From assembly GCA_902702965.1 (NCBI GenBank), contig CACRXP010000180.1, positions 695,562 to 759,561 of the forward strand: a stretch of 64,000 nucleotides of DNA. Reading direction: 5' to 3'. Origin of the DNA: Spirometra erinaceieuropaei (lineage: Eukaryota; Platyhelminthes; Cestoda; Diphyllobothriidea; Diphyllobothriidae). Both the position numbers and the translations under genes were made by a program. The notes beneath the pieces were generated by a model. The model worked only from the letters and a program-made list of their open reading frames with translations. It was not told the origin of the DNA and did not search any database. Shown one piece after another: positions 13,696 to 26,060 of this stretch (position 1 is its first letter; every line of letters begins with the position of its first letter).

Positions 13696-13750
13696 AGGCA
13701 CAACGGAACGAGTGAGTTCCGTTAGAACGATCAGTGAGCACCCCCTACCA
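13696..13750. repeat. Dispersed repeat, copy 1, with conserved stem-loop
   Basis: This 55-base segment is closely similar to 40529-40583 and of the same length. Both contain a stem-loop with the identical loop GAGTGA: here AACGGAAC pairs with GTTCCGTT, while the other copy has ACGGGAC opposite GTTCCGT, so a base change is tolerated by a G-U pair. The weaker similarity extends about 50 bases to the left (CCATG...GAGAG...CC). I do not recognise the family. Confidence 0.7.
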
Positions 13751-16129
13751 GATTTAGACTTCTTGATAATTATGCAAAACAGGCCTGCCTAAATTTTCTG
13801 ACAGAATGAACGTTCGAGTGTAAGTCTGTCATATACCTACTTACATTTTCGACATTATTGCTTGAGCTAAGATTTTCTGTATTTTGGTAGCAATATCTAG
13901 ATTTGTTTTATTTTACACTAATTTACACTATGGGCGTGTTCACATTTAAAAACTAGGGAAGTACTGGACCAGATGTTACCTTACAGCGGTTATCTGCAGA
14001 TAGAAATCGGAACGTGGAACACGCCAAGAGTAAAACACCCCTACATACTTTGCGTTAATATATTTGTTTATTGTTCTGCAGAGAGCGATGGTCCGCGGTG
14101 TAAAGTGTTGAGATGGAGAACCAAAGATAGCTATAGCAAAAACTTGTAGAGACACTTGCAAGACAAGTCTTCCGACAAAGACTGTTACCAGCAGGTTTAG
14201 TCCTTGTTCACAAAGAGGTTTTGACTACTAGAGTTTAGTGATGCTTCGACTTTGGGGTTTATTGAGACACGGGTATTCCCCAATGATGAAATATTAAAAC
14301 AGTTCTACTGATAATGCGCTTTAGAAAAATCCCCACGCCTATTTGTGGATCAAAGCAACATTGTGTTTATCAGGTATTGTTCACAAAGTGAATTCTCCAA
14401 CAGTTAGAGTAAACGGACGTTAAGTACTTGGAAATAACTTCCACCGTCCTCAGACAAACATCAAAATGATATAAGAGTGGGCTGTATCCATCACAATATT
14501 CCTCCTTAAGTAATTGGTAGTAATGATTCGCTTTTATGCATCTTATATTATACGAAGACAACCCGCGCCGTATAAAACACATCCTCTTGCCCCGCACGAA
14601 ATTGTCATATAGGTGTTACACGTTGGCTTGAATTCCTTCAGAGGCATCCTCTAGTCACACACAAATGACAGCACCAAATTGCGGACTATGATGAAAGTTT
14701 AACAATCTCCTTGCGCGTAGTGTGGTCACATGGGTTTGATCTCATATGCCAAATTTGCATAAAGATCTCGAGCAGGACGTTGTAGTAGCCTCCCACGTTG
14801 CGACAACGGAAGGGTTACAAGTAAAAATAGCTATTTGAGCACCTAACACGTGATCTCAATGTAGATGCATACCCAACGCTAAAAGTCGAGGACAATTTGC
14901 ACTTTTTGACTTGAGTACCAGCAAAAAAGTTGACGTCAACACTAGTGGTTTTCCGGACGTCACAAAAAAAGGTTTAATTTGGCCGGAATGGCAACAAATT
15001 GATGTCGAATTTTTTGGGGCATATTAAGGCTGTGAATGATACTTGTCGAGGCCTGACGGCGGCGACGCATTCAGATCCATGTGCTTGGATATGTCTGTGT
15101 AAGACGTGCTGTTGAAGGACAAGTGAACAAGAACTGTCATGACCATTAAAGATTTACCGCCAAAACACTTTTTCACAAGCCACAAATAACGATGGAAAAC
15201 TTGCTTGAAAGCTGCGTACGCATTTTCATATACACAGCTAGCATTACTTCAGTTCACCACTCCTCGTGCGCGGCTTGCCTTTGTTGCTGCCAATATATTA
15301 ATTTATTTTGACGACATCATAGAAAATCAAAATGACCTTTTCGGACTAGTGAGTCAGTCAGCCTCATTGGGAGCAGCATAATTTTGCAGTTTACCTTTAA
15401 AGGTAAACGGTACCTAATCGGCGTTGGCAAATAATGTGATGTCGTAATGGAAGCCTCCTCACAAACGTAAGTTATGAGACAAGTATTAAAAGAGCACTGT
15501 CTACTGCAAAGAGAAAATTCATTTGGTTACATTCTACCTTGGCAAGGTCCACGAGTGTGTTGGCGTTGTCCTGCAGCCGACGCTGTTCAAGTTTCATTTG
15601 CCTGAGTCTGAAATAGTAAATCTTTTAGTAGAAACATTTTAAGGGCTCCAAATAAACGATTTCTCAAAGAGCTGTGAATTCTCTGCATCTGACAACAATA
15701 ATCAGATAACGACCAGATTTCGGATGCAGTTTTTGTTTTTGGTCGAAAAATAGAAATTCACTCTCGATGCCACTTCACACTGATACCAAGTATACGACAT
15801 TATCTTGGAATTTTAAGGACTAATAGTGCGAGTAAAAGTGGGCACTGAAAGAGAAGCGGCGAGAACATCTATATAAGAGATAAAAATCAGAGAAACTAGA
15901 TGGACATTCAAGAAAATCACGAAGTATTTGGTGCGTTAGATTATACTATATCCGACGCTATAATGGAAAACCGAAATAGGTCTGAAACGTAAGCGTACAA
16001 CAAATAAAGATCATTAATATTGCTTGGAAAAGACCGAAATTTAAACCAGTAGCGAAGAAGGTTACACCTGCGTTCTAAACACGACTGAATACATGACAGT
16101 TCGACCGTCGCATCCGATGATATACACCT
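13751..16129. other. No recognisable gene; one perfect palindrome
   Basis: Short unassigned ORFs only. A 20-base perfect palindrome (half-site GTTTACCTTT) lies at 15389-15408. Confidence 0.5.
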
Positions 16130-16455
16130 TGTGCTCCACAGCCCGCTGAAGCAGGGGCGATAACTTGCGCGTGAATTGGTCTATAGTGGTAATGGACTTG
16201 CGCTGCATTTGCCGCACTCTCTCCCCCTTCCCGCCCCCTGAGCTCCGTGCAAATACAGAGTCAAGAGGACCGGAGGCGGGGGAGGGCGCAGGTGGATGGC
16301 GCGGTTGAGCCCGCACTTTGGCGCTCCACTCTACACCGCCAGCTTCACACAACAATTTTAACCAACAATAACACCACGATGGGTCAAAGGGAGGAGTGTG
16401 ACTGGGCAGCCACTCTCACGACCCAACGGGAGCGCAAACGCATCTACCGACAGAG
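16130..16455. repeat. GC-rich dispersed repeat, copy 1
   Basis: 16130-16330 resembles 20670-20870 in the same orientation. Shared blocks include ACTTG(C/T)GCGTGAATA-like sequence, TGCCGCACTCTCTCCCCC and a GTCAAGA-GGCCGGAGGC-like block. The copy continues with a GC-rich stretch to about 16455. Two overlapping ORFs on opposite strands (97 and 102 codons) cross it but show no domain. It is probably part of an unclassified retroelement. Confidence 0.6.
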
Positions 16456-19400
16456 AACCAGGTGTCAGAGGACTGCCAGCGCATGCTACATGGAGAAGCT
16501 TAAGTCATGGCTGAAAGATGATTTCCAACAAAACTCTTACCAGATGAGTTTATAAAATCGCAAAACCCGCGCACCAAGAAGGTGTAAAAAAGAGTTGTAG
16601 GGCCAAAATTATTTTCAAGAGTTTTCGCGAAATTCCTACAACAAGATGAACTGGAAACTGCGAAGACCTACAGACTTCCTAGAGTAAAATTCGTATTCGA
16701 CTGCAACTTTTCATATCCTCACACGCCTCACAATACTACATAATTTATAAGTGGCAGTTTCAACGTCTCCATTCACTTGATAGGCATTCCGTGACCTAAA
16801 TGAAGATTTTGCGCAATTTTTAGACAAAATAAAAAGAGATAAATTCACAACTGACGAAATAATTGCTTAAGATGACGAGATTGCCCTGTCAACCTCAATT
16901 CCGCGACATGCAGTGTAATAGCATACGGGAAAACCCACTCAGGGTTACAAATCAACTGTGCCTACGGACGCTCCAATTCAACTTCTCGATCTCCGTCCAG
17001 AATCCAACTTTTTTTAAAATAATAATATTGAAAACTAAAGGCGCTTCGGCAGACTCGCCTACAATTGACGTACTAGCAGAGGCCAGAAGGCAGAAATTAG
17101 AAATTAAGTCGTTCCCCCACCAAATGCGGAACGAGAAATGTGCCATACAGTCGGCGTATCTGCAATCGTCAAAAAGGATCGACTAGTAGTGCTTCATAAT
17201 AATTGTAATCAAATACTCCCAGGAATCGATGTTGCTTAAAAGTGGAGGTCAATGGAACATTCGCGACCCGTTGACGTACAACAACCTCGAAAACCAAATG
17301 GAAGACCGTGTGCATCGGTTTATCGAAAAACAGGCATGCTCAGAAGTTATCCCGCATTATGAAAGTGAACATCCTGTCTTCCACAAAAGAGTCTGGTCAA
17401 GCAGCTTACTAAATGGAGTCAAACCCTCTTCCTCGTCGAGTTACAAGTTGCTCTCACGAAAAACGCTATTACCTAGACCTTGTGCGCCCACCCGTTTGTC
17501 GAAAAGAGTCTAAAAACAGTGGCTTTTCCGACAATACCGCCGTAGAAATGCCCAAAACCAACCAGCTAACAACCTGTGCCTTGCGTAGATATGCATCTGT
17601 GTCCATCGAAAGACAGCTGAAAAAACGCATGATGCACGTAACTTACGAGCCTACAACTAGTTTTCTAACCAGTTCTATACACCCCGTAGAAAAGGGTCGG
17701 CCACCTCGGCAAGAAGTAAGTCGTCACAACATTTAACGTAAAATTTTGAGGTGGCCTAAAGTGGTTGCCTCTAGCCGTAAGCATGATCATTGGCTGGTGA
17801 CGAGAAGACCGGACAATACATCCCCAGATGGTCCCGTACTCAATGGACACATATGTGCATGGGAGAAAACTCGTATCCTTGGAGGCTGCTCAACAGAGCG
17901 GCGTTTCAATTATCGTGTCCTGTCTGGAGGAGAAGGACATGTAAGCAGTCCTCAAGGTTTAATCGATGATACCGGTCTTTCTTCTTTTTTTACGACATCT
18001 AAAATCGAAACCATAACCTAGGAATGAGTTAAAATATCATCTCTCTGCTTCTCCAGAACAGACTAGATTCAGTAATGGGACATGTAATGCGCAACGTCTA
18101 CCATATTCGAATCTTCAAAGGTGAGTCAACATATTCACACACATCAGACATGGCTTGGCATCTTCCGCATTTGTCACGATATTATGTTAACCGTCTATTC
18201 CTATAAAAACCTTGTATATCATTAGACACAATAGCATGTCCTCTTGAAATTTGGTATTTACAGGTTTTGTCCTGATCACCTTCTGGAAGGAATAGTCGTT
18301 TGCAGTATACTCTCAATGTCTGATTGGCCAAAAACAAAAGCGCGAGCCTCATAATGCTATATACTTTAACTCTATAAATCTGTAAAGAACCATTTGTGCC
18401 GAAGTGAGTTTTATAAAACTTTGTTAAAAGAGAACTTGGGAATATTGCCTAGTGGCAGGGCCTGCATTCGGCTGAATACCGGTTTCATTTCTGTATTTGA
18501 ATTCCGGTGGCAGTTGAATAATTATGGATCACTGTAACTGTATTCTTTTGGAAACTGCAGCTTAGTTGTTCACTACAATAAATCATCTCAAGACCGTTGT
18601 CACACACTAAACAGGCTGGCATATCGATGTTAAAAAATGTAATGGTCCAGGGGTCTCCCAACCAGTGATATGGTCACCCATCGTTTTCCCCAGGCAATTG
18701 TCAAATGATCGGCAGATTTCCTTCAGACGCCGGAAATTGCGTCGAAATTCAAAGTGTCTTAATACTCGCCTGTTTAACATTTTTGACGTTAATTTCCGTA
18801 ACACATACATTCTTGGTTTATTTTCCATTAAAACTAGCCCAGAAATTTCTTTAAATCTCCAAGTTGGCAGTCTCCTGTTGGATTACGGACGACCAATTTT
18901 TGATTCGGATTTTTGACGCCTACGCTAGGACTACGAAAATAGTCATTTAATCCTCCACGAAGGCATTTTTATTCCCACCAGCCAGTCCGTCATTGCATTG
19001 AATAACCTATCCCAAGTTCATTTAGTCCACTTACGATAAGTCTTCCTTATCTCGTCATATTTGCCTGCTTACCGAACAATAACTACTGGGAGTAAAATGA
19101 CCCTGGACGCATGCGTAAATCACTGAAACCATCTGAGCTTAATTCTGATGGCTCAAAACTCTGGGACATATTTAGAGTTGCGTTGGTGATCATTTATTAA
19201 TTTTCAACTCCTGTTTTCGGCTCTATTATTTAGAACATTTTGCTTGAAGTGGTCTCTGTCGGACCTATAACGTCCTTTGATAATCTGCACCATCTTTGCC
19301 GGCATTCATGACGATGGCCGTTTTAAGCTGCACGCAATGATTTCTGACAATCTACTGCTATTTATAGACCCCATTAATTCCTTCTTTGGATATCCAAAGA

Positions 19401-20669
19401 ACACTGCTGACCTATAGCATGCAGAAGGCTTGCCTTGAAAACAGTTTACTTTTACTCACCCATGGATTGCATGCAAGAATTTCCGTTGGTGTCTCCTGAT
19501 AGTAGAGGCATTTAACTTCTTTACAAGTCTCGTGTACTTGTATATGAGCCAGGTCTCACGAAGAACATTCGCCGCGTAGAATTTCATCTGCAAAATGCAT
19601 ATTCGGAGGTTTCGTTTTTATAGAAATAGATACGTTAAAGTTGGGTCGAACACATTTTAAAATGTTGCGCATGGAGAAACACACAAAGAAATCGTCGGGG
19701 ATTTTTACTCACTCTTCGAATGGAAAAGATGATTTGTGTCTGGATGTACTATTGATTATCATGGAAGACAATCCTTAGCTAAATAATAAATAGCATGCTG
19801 CTGGACTTCAAATGAAAATGTTTTCCACTAACCGTCTAGGTCACATTTTACACCTGCTTGAAAATTGACATTTGCTGGGTGTATGTGCCACTAAGTGGCG
19901 GCCGTGCGGATTATCATGTATCGATTGGTTCTCGGCAACTTATGACGCGATTCATATAAAAGTTAAAAATAAGGAAAAAGGAAAAAAATGAAATAGAATG
20001 ACGCCTGGCGAGTACGTTTTGACGGGTGGTTAGAAATAATCTCAACCAAATATCAACACCCTTCCGTCTGCCGCTTAACATAATAATGGACAATATTTTG
20101 CGCCACATTTCAACCTCCCTTTATAAATAGCGTCTAAAATCGAATATCTAAAATTTCGATGAATTCTATCACGCGCTCTGGAGCCTACTAAAGCGAACGG
20201 AAGCAATCGTGCAACTCCTATATCAGCACTTTTTTTCCCTAGAATATTTTAGTGAATATCGGAAACAAAATATTAAATCTTCCTCACTGGGATACATTAG
20301 GTAGATTCGAAAGGGGGAAATCCAAACACGAATGCGTTTATTTGTAGGCCATTCCCAATTTCTTACATATATTGTGGTAAGCAAGTGGGAATCTTTCGGC
20401 AAATTATCCAACCAGGAGGGATCGAAAAGTCCACTGACGCGAGTAGATAATAAGCTATTTTTGGACCAAAAGTATACTAGGGACTCTGGCACTGGAAACA
20501 TGTCAGTAGTTGAATGCAATTGAGTTGCGTTGTTCGGGCATTCCATGCTATCGGGATGAGCAGACAACGAGATCATTTTTTGAAAGACAACCAGAAAATT
20601 TGCAAACTGACTGGCTGTCACGCTCTCAGCGCACGCGACAGTCTCACCGTCGTGACCCAAGATGTCCAC
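16456..20669. other. No recognisable gene
   Basis: A string of plus-strand ORFs (16863-17186, 17229-17513, 17413-17736, 17746-18021) is locally dense, but I recognise no domain in them and see no clear splice structure linking them. They could be decayed transposon coding sequence or chance. Confidence 0.4.
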
Positions 20670-20940
20670 CATGTGCTTTACAGCAGGATGAGTTCAGGAG
20701 CGGTGACTTGTGCGTGAATAAAAGTGATAGTAGACTTGGGCTGCACCTGCCGCACTCTCTCCCCCTGAACAACCTGGATTCGGTGTCAAGAAGGCCGGAG
20801 GCAGGAGAAGTCACAGGTGACTGGCACGGCAAAAACCCGCCCCTAGGCGTACCAACACATCCTCTGGCCCACAAAGTAGGCTAACCAGGATTATATACAA
20901 CAACACATGTGGGGGGGGGGCGGTTCGAATCCCAATAGGC
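20670..20940. repeat. GC-rich dispersed repeat, copy 2
   Basis: Second copy of the family at 16130-16455, alignable over about 200 bases. Just beyond it are a run of G (about 20911-20920) and CGGTTCGAATCCC, which looks like the internal B-box/T-arm of a tRNA gene. No complete tRNA fold could be built around it, so it may be a relic of a tRNA-derived short repeat. Confidence 0.6.
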
Positions 20941-23900
20941 GTGCCTGCACATGGACCTTATATTATACTCCTAATTTTGACATTTGTTATGGGTGCGCAT
21001 TCCTAATATCGTTTGCTGGACGCCGATCCAGGCCCCGTGTTGGCACAGCGCGTCTATCGCCTGGCCCGTTTTAGGGGGCACACTCGCCACCCAAGACACA
21101 ATAACCTTGCCTCGACAAGGGGTCTGGGCCAGTTAAACCTTACATCCTCCCTCCCACCAGACGCTTCCACACGTCCAGGATACTGTGACTGCATTGCGTT
21201 TTGTCAGCAAGTGCCGTGCTTTCCTGTTGTTTTCAGGCTTTCAAGTAATGAAAGCCGTTCGTAAATGAACAAAACCTCATAGTGTATGATGCGATCGAAT
21301 TCTACTGTCTTCACCAAATTTGACCGTGCTCAACTTCGTTAGGGTAACACAATCTTTCAAACATCCTCTCTAAGTAGAAATGTTCAAGTTATCCTCTCTG
21401 CGGAGACTAAACGATGTTAAAATAAGGAATAAGTTGACCAAATACACATGTGCGAGAGAAATACAAACTCGTTCCGTTTATGGCGCGGTCCTTTCAATGC
21501 CCTGTGGTAAAGTACCCGAGATACACGAATATTTACCACATAGATTTAAGCAAGTATGTATAAGACGCGGGTTAAAACAGAGCACCACTAGTTTCAAAAC
21601 ACAATTAAGGCCTCACTTCTCTCCAATATGCCCGCAATTCTCATGATTGATGGGCCTATTTGATAAAGTGTTTACCAGCTAGCCTAGAAAGAATGAAGTT
21701 ACTGAAATCTGACATTGTTCCGAGTTTAATGGGCAATTTACTGAAGGAGGTTTTCTTTACCAAGATGCCATGTAATGACCATTGCCCAGCGGTCGCACTT
21801 CTACTTACGCTTGGCAAATATGCGGCGAATACAAGTTTTAGCATCTAGTGTGTCTGTTCATTTCTGAATTTTGAGATTTATTCAGAATCCGTCATTTAAA
21901 TTAACTTCGTTGGTCGTTATTAGTATTTCTTGAACTATCCTATATCTGGCAGGAAATCATTATTATCTTTTAGGTGACAGGGCATCTCCTCTGGGCCTCG
22001 AAGACTTTCATACAATCCTAAGCACTTTTCCAAATAAATACAAAGTTGACGGTTTCATTGAAAGGACTGTGTTATTTGAATGAATTCAAGGATGAAATAC
22101 CAAACCAAAACTGTCCGTGATAGCCAGTGTTCTGTCAATTTGTGAAAAGAGTTCTTCTAATAAGATTTCTCTCTCCTTTCCCAAGCAAAGGCAAAACCTG
22201 GTTAAGGCACTAATTAAAGATAATTTTATAAAGTAAATTGCATTGCCGTAAAAGTGGAAAATACCGACTTCGCCAAAAATCCTGGTGTGTTTCTTCAATT
22301 TAATAGTCGTCATTTTGACGAATTTGTTTACGCTTATGCCCATTTTAGTAGATAGAGGCCAACTCGCCAGGTTCCTTAAAAATTAACATAAAAAGTCCCC
22401 GCAGGGTGTCTCAATAAAATGCTCAGCTTTAAGAGTAAAAACGGAATATTTCAACTATTTTTGTTTGTTTAATTTTGTCATTAGGACCCCGTCTCTGCTG
22501 CATTAATAAGCCTTTTGCAGACGACTTGAGATCGCGGCCATGAAATAGACTTCGAACCTAATCCCTACCCATAGGTGTGGCTTTTCCAAAATGATAGGCG
22601 ACGCCGAAGCTTCGGCAGATGAAAAATCTATAACTAGAGTCGACAATAGACACCACTCACTTGTACCCTAATTATACTCAATCTGCTTGTAGAAACGAAT
22701 AAATTAGCCAGAAGAAAATTCATACCTAAACAACTGATGACAAGATGCGTTCAGGGTTTACTTTTGCTTCATGGAGCTGAGAAATTTGTTCTTTCAGATG
22801 GTTATAAAATTTAGTTTCCGAATCTTGGGCCTATTTTGTGGACTGAAGAAAGAATAACTGCTCGAATGACATTAGCAGGAACTCATACAAGAACTTTTGG
22901 GGGACTGTTATTCTAGAAAATTCGTAATGTAATCGCAAGCGGGTTATAGCAAATACTGATGAAATAAGTGGCTTCGCTCAAGAAACACTGTCTGAAGAAC
23001 AGCAGGAACAATCGAGTTCAAGATACGTTCGTTGACGCAATTCATTAAAAGTGGTGACGGAAACCGAGGTGATTACTTCATTAGAGATCCCTCATTGCAT
23101 TTTTTACTCATTAACTTGTGATGTAACAGCAAAGCCGTTTTTGCAGTGCATTTATACCGTTGTATCCAGCTGGTCAACGCTTGGAATTCTCCACGCCCTC
23201 CTTACAAGTGCTTCCACATTTGGCCCCTGTTGACATTCCGTTCCCCCTTTTGCAACCCTCTTTCGAGCGTGATCGGTGTTCTTTTAATTAACTAGTTTTG
23301 TATTCTGTTCTGAGTTGGGAATTCGATTTTCTCCAACAGCAGCAAAGGCATTCTTTGTCAAGGTATCCATTGTTGAAGTTTTTACGTTTTCTATTATTGC
23401 CTTATTCTATCAATAGTACTGTATATACACGTAACTAAATTTACAAAGATTTCCACACGTACATTATCATAACAGCGGAAAGACTATAGTTTTCTGGCGG
23501 AAATTAATAGTACCTTATTTGGACAATTTTTGCTGTTGACAGCTGTCCCAGACATCTCTTCACATTTGAACGCATTCTCGAGTAAATCAGGAAAATATAC
23601 CAAAAGTGTCATTAAGAACTTGGGTAAGGATAACGTATTTGACCTACTCTATTTATCTACCAAGGCGCTTGGTAGAGTTTTCGGTCGGAATCCACGCAAG
23701 CCCTACGACGGCTCTAGTACAAGCAGGATGATCTTTTTTTAACTACACCGCCCCACGCACGCGGCGCTGCAAAAATTCCCACATACACTCACTTCTACAA
23801 TCAATCCTTTAGACAAAGACAGATTTGTCCGGAGTTGGAAGGATGCATACTCCCACCTTACACATCCCCGTCATGTCCGGGTACCTAACGGAGAATATTA

Positions 23901-24444
23901 CGACACGACCTACTCCTCTACTTCGGCAGTATGGAGTAGAAAGTTCTCCTTTGCCTGCTTTAGGCCCAGATTGTTCAGCCCAAATCAAAGGCGCACTGTG
24001 TTTCATCCCTGTGGACCCATGCCGCTCTGCCGGACTCAAGGCCTCCTTCGCGCAGTTTGCTTTTAAGGCAGTTCCTGAACGCTTCTATGAGGCCACACCC
24101 GTATAAGTCATAGTACCGAAATTCCTGTAAGAAACGCCCTACAGGTTACTGTTTTCTGACCCCAATCATGTACGTTATCCATGCCACAACTTGCAACTTG
24201 ACTATCTTGTTCGGGGAAATGAGGCAAGACGTGTTTTTTGAATAAAAAACAGTTTTTTCGTTTGAAATTCAGATTTTTGAGTGGGTTTTTTTAATGCTTG
24301 AAAATAAAGTGTTATTGCCTGCTGGAGATATTTTGTTTGAACTCACTTCATAATTTCTAGGCATATGCATGTACAGCATAAGCAACTTCAAAAAGCTCCA
24401 CGATCAGTAGGCCTTATGCATTTTTTCCATACTGTCAGATACTT
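20941..24444. other. No recognisable gene
   Basis: Short unassigned ORFs. The 23820-24106 interval has opposing ORFs of 93 and 76 codons and is richer in GC than its surroundings, perhaps more decayed repeat upstream of the PLE. A 14-base palindrome GCCGAAGCTTCGGC lies near 22604-22617. Confidence 0.4.
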
Positions 24445-26060
24445 TTGTTCGGTAGTGTTTCTTTCCACAGTTTATTTACAAACGCAAGAGGCACATCGTC
24501 AATAATTTTGGAAGATAATTATCATCAATGTGGTCAGTCCGCTGCTCGTTTTTACGGTCTGCGGAAGGTACGCAAGGTAAATGTACCTTTCAGGCGAATC
24601 GAATATCCCGTGGCTCTTCGGCATACACTTTGACAAAATGGATGTTTGGTTGTTTGGATATTTTGTCGAAGACTCACCGAAAACAGTAGAATCTGCGAGT
24701 AGATTCCTCGGGCGCATGAACACCTAAATATAGAGCCAGATGAATCCATGGTATCCATTGCCGTCGTTTCGCTCTTCGCTTCCATTCCACAGCATCTAAC
24801 GGCAGACGTTGTGGACCGACTAGTGGATGGACCCCATGAGGATAGAGACAAACTCCCGAAGTCCGAACATCTGCTCGAGCTTCTACGACACTGCATTAAG
24901 ACCTGTTTCACCTCTGATAGACAAATGTACGGGCAAATTAAAGGCACCCCTATGGGCTCCCCCTAATCAGGCCTGATTGCCTTAGTCGTCCTTCAACGGA
25001 TAAAACACTTGGTGTTCACCAATTATCAGCCGAAGTTCGGGGCTCGTTGTGCTTGCAAAACTGCCTTTGTCATAACAACCGACATTGAGCACCTTAAAGA
25101 AGTGCTGGACTCCGTTGACCCGAATATCTACTTCACGATGGAAGCCGAAACAGATGATCAACCACCCCTTTCTTGATGTTCTTGTGCGTCGATGTGCAAT
25201 TGGACAACTGCAAACTACAGCATTCAGAAGGGCCGTCGACACGCGGCAGATACAACACTTCAAAAACAACTGCCTTCTGTCTCACTAACGTAGCTGTGTC
25301 CGCATTAAAGTCAAAAAGTTGCAACACACTGCAGCACGCCAGAGGTTATAAGGGCCGAACGGCTATACCTTCAGAACTTCTTTGCAACTAACTGTGATCT
25401 CACTCACGTTATCCAGAAAAGCAGGCGTCGAGAGCACAAGCGACGGTCAAAAGGGCAGCAACAAAAAGCCTGGAGGGCCATTGTCAACATTAAAGGGGTC
25501 TCTAAGGCGGTCTCTCGACTGTTACAACCTGCCACAGTGGGCACAGCCCATCGAACCCAGGCAATAGTTTTGCATCGTTTGATGTAACCTAAGGACAGAC
25601 TGCCTCCCACTAGAATTACGGCAATTGTAAATGAATTAGGTTGCAGTGATGGGACTGCAAATACGTTGGGGAAACAGGACGGAATTTACAGATCCGCTCG
25701 AAGGAGCACAAATTGGCAACTTGGAGGCTAAACCCAAACTCTAAGCTTGCAGCGCATGTTGGAGAAACTGGTCATACTTTCTAACTTCATGAAGTTACCA
25801 TTTTAGGCCGGGACAAATTAAAGACAGAACGGCTAACACTTGGAGCGCGGTACTCAGATGCCAAATCCATCAATAAACATCTGGACCTTCCTGCAACTCA
25901 CAAAGTCCTACGTCATTACGTTCGTAAATCTCAGAACCAGACGACAACACATACAGGCCGACGATGAGTTCATTCGACGAGGAAGTAAATGAGCCGATAG
26001 ACTGACCAACCTCGACATCGACCCAGCCACCTAATCCCGACGATATGGCGATCAACGACG
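24445..26060 (+). pseudogene. Degenerate PLE: reverse transcriptase plus GIY-YIG
   Basis: The longest PLE relic in the window, plus strand, with both modules in order. Reverse transcriptase: FYGLRKVRK (from ~24547), MVSIAVVSLFASIP (24748; family form has D where this has A, so the motif A catalytic aspartate is lost), QIKGTPMGSP then a stop (to 24966), and the motif C region, normally YVDD, reading CACK (~25047). EHLKEVLDSVDPN and a DVLVRRCAIGQLQTTAFR block follow in shifted frames. The linker AVSRLLQP...AHRTQA is at ~25510-25560. Endonuclease: KYVGETGRNLQ (from 25659), SKEHKLATWRLNPNSKLAAHVGETGHTF, stop, then SINKHLDLP to ~25925. Several stops and frameshifts make it non-functional. The linker resembles the PLE at 48.9 kb, so they probably belong to related families. 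Confidence 0.8.

Noticed and set aside
22731..22990. Isolated CTGATGA occurrences (also near 3558)
   Set aside because: No GAAA at suitable distance and no pairing stems, so not hammerhead motifs.
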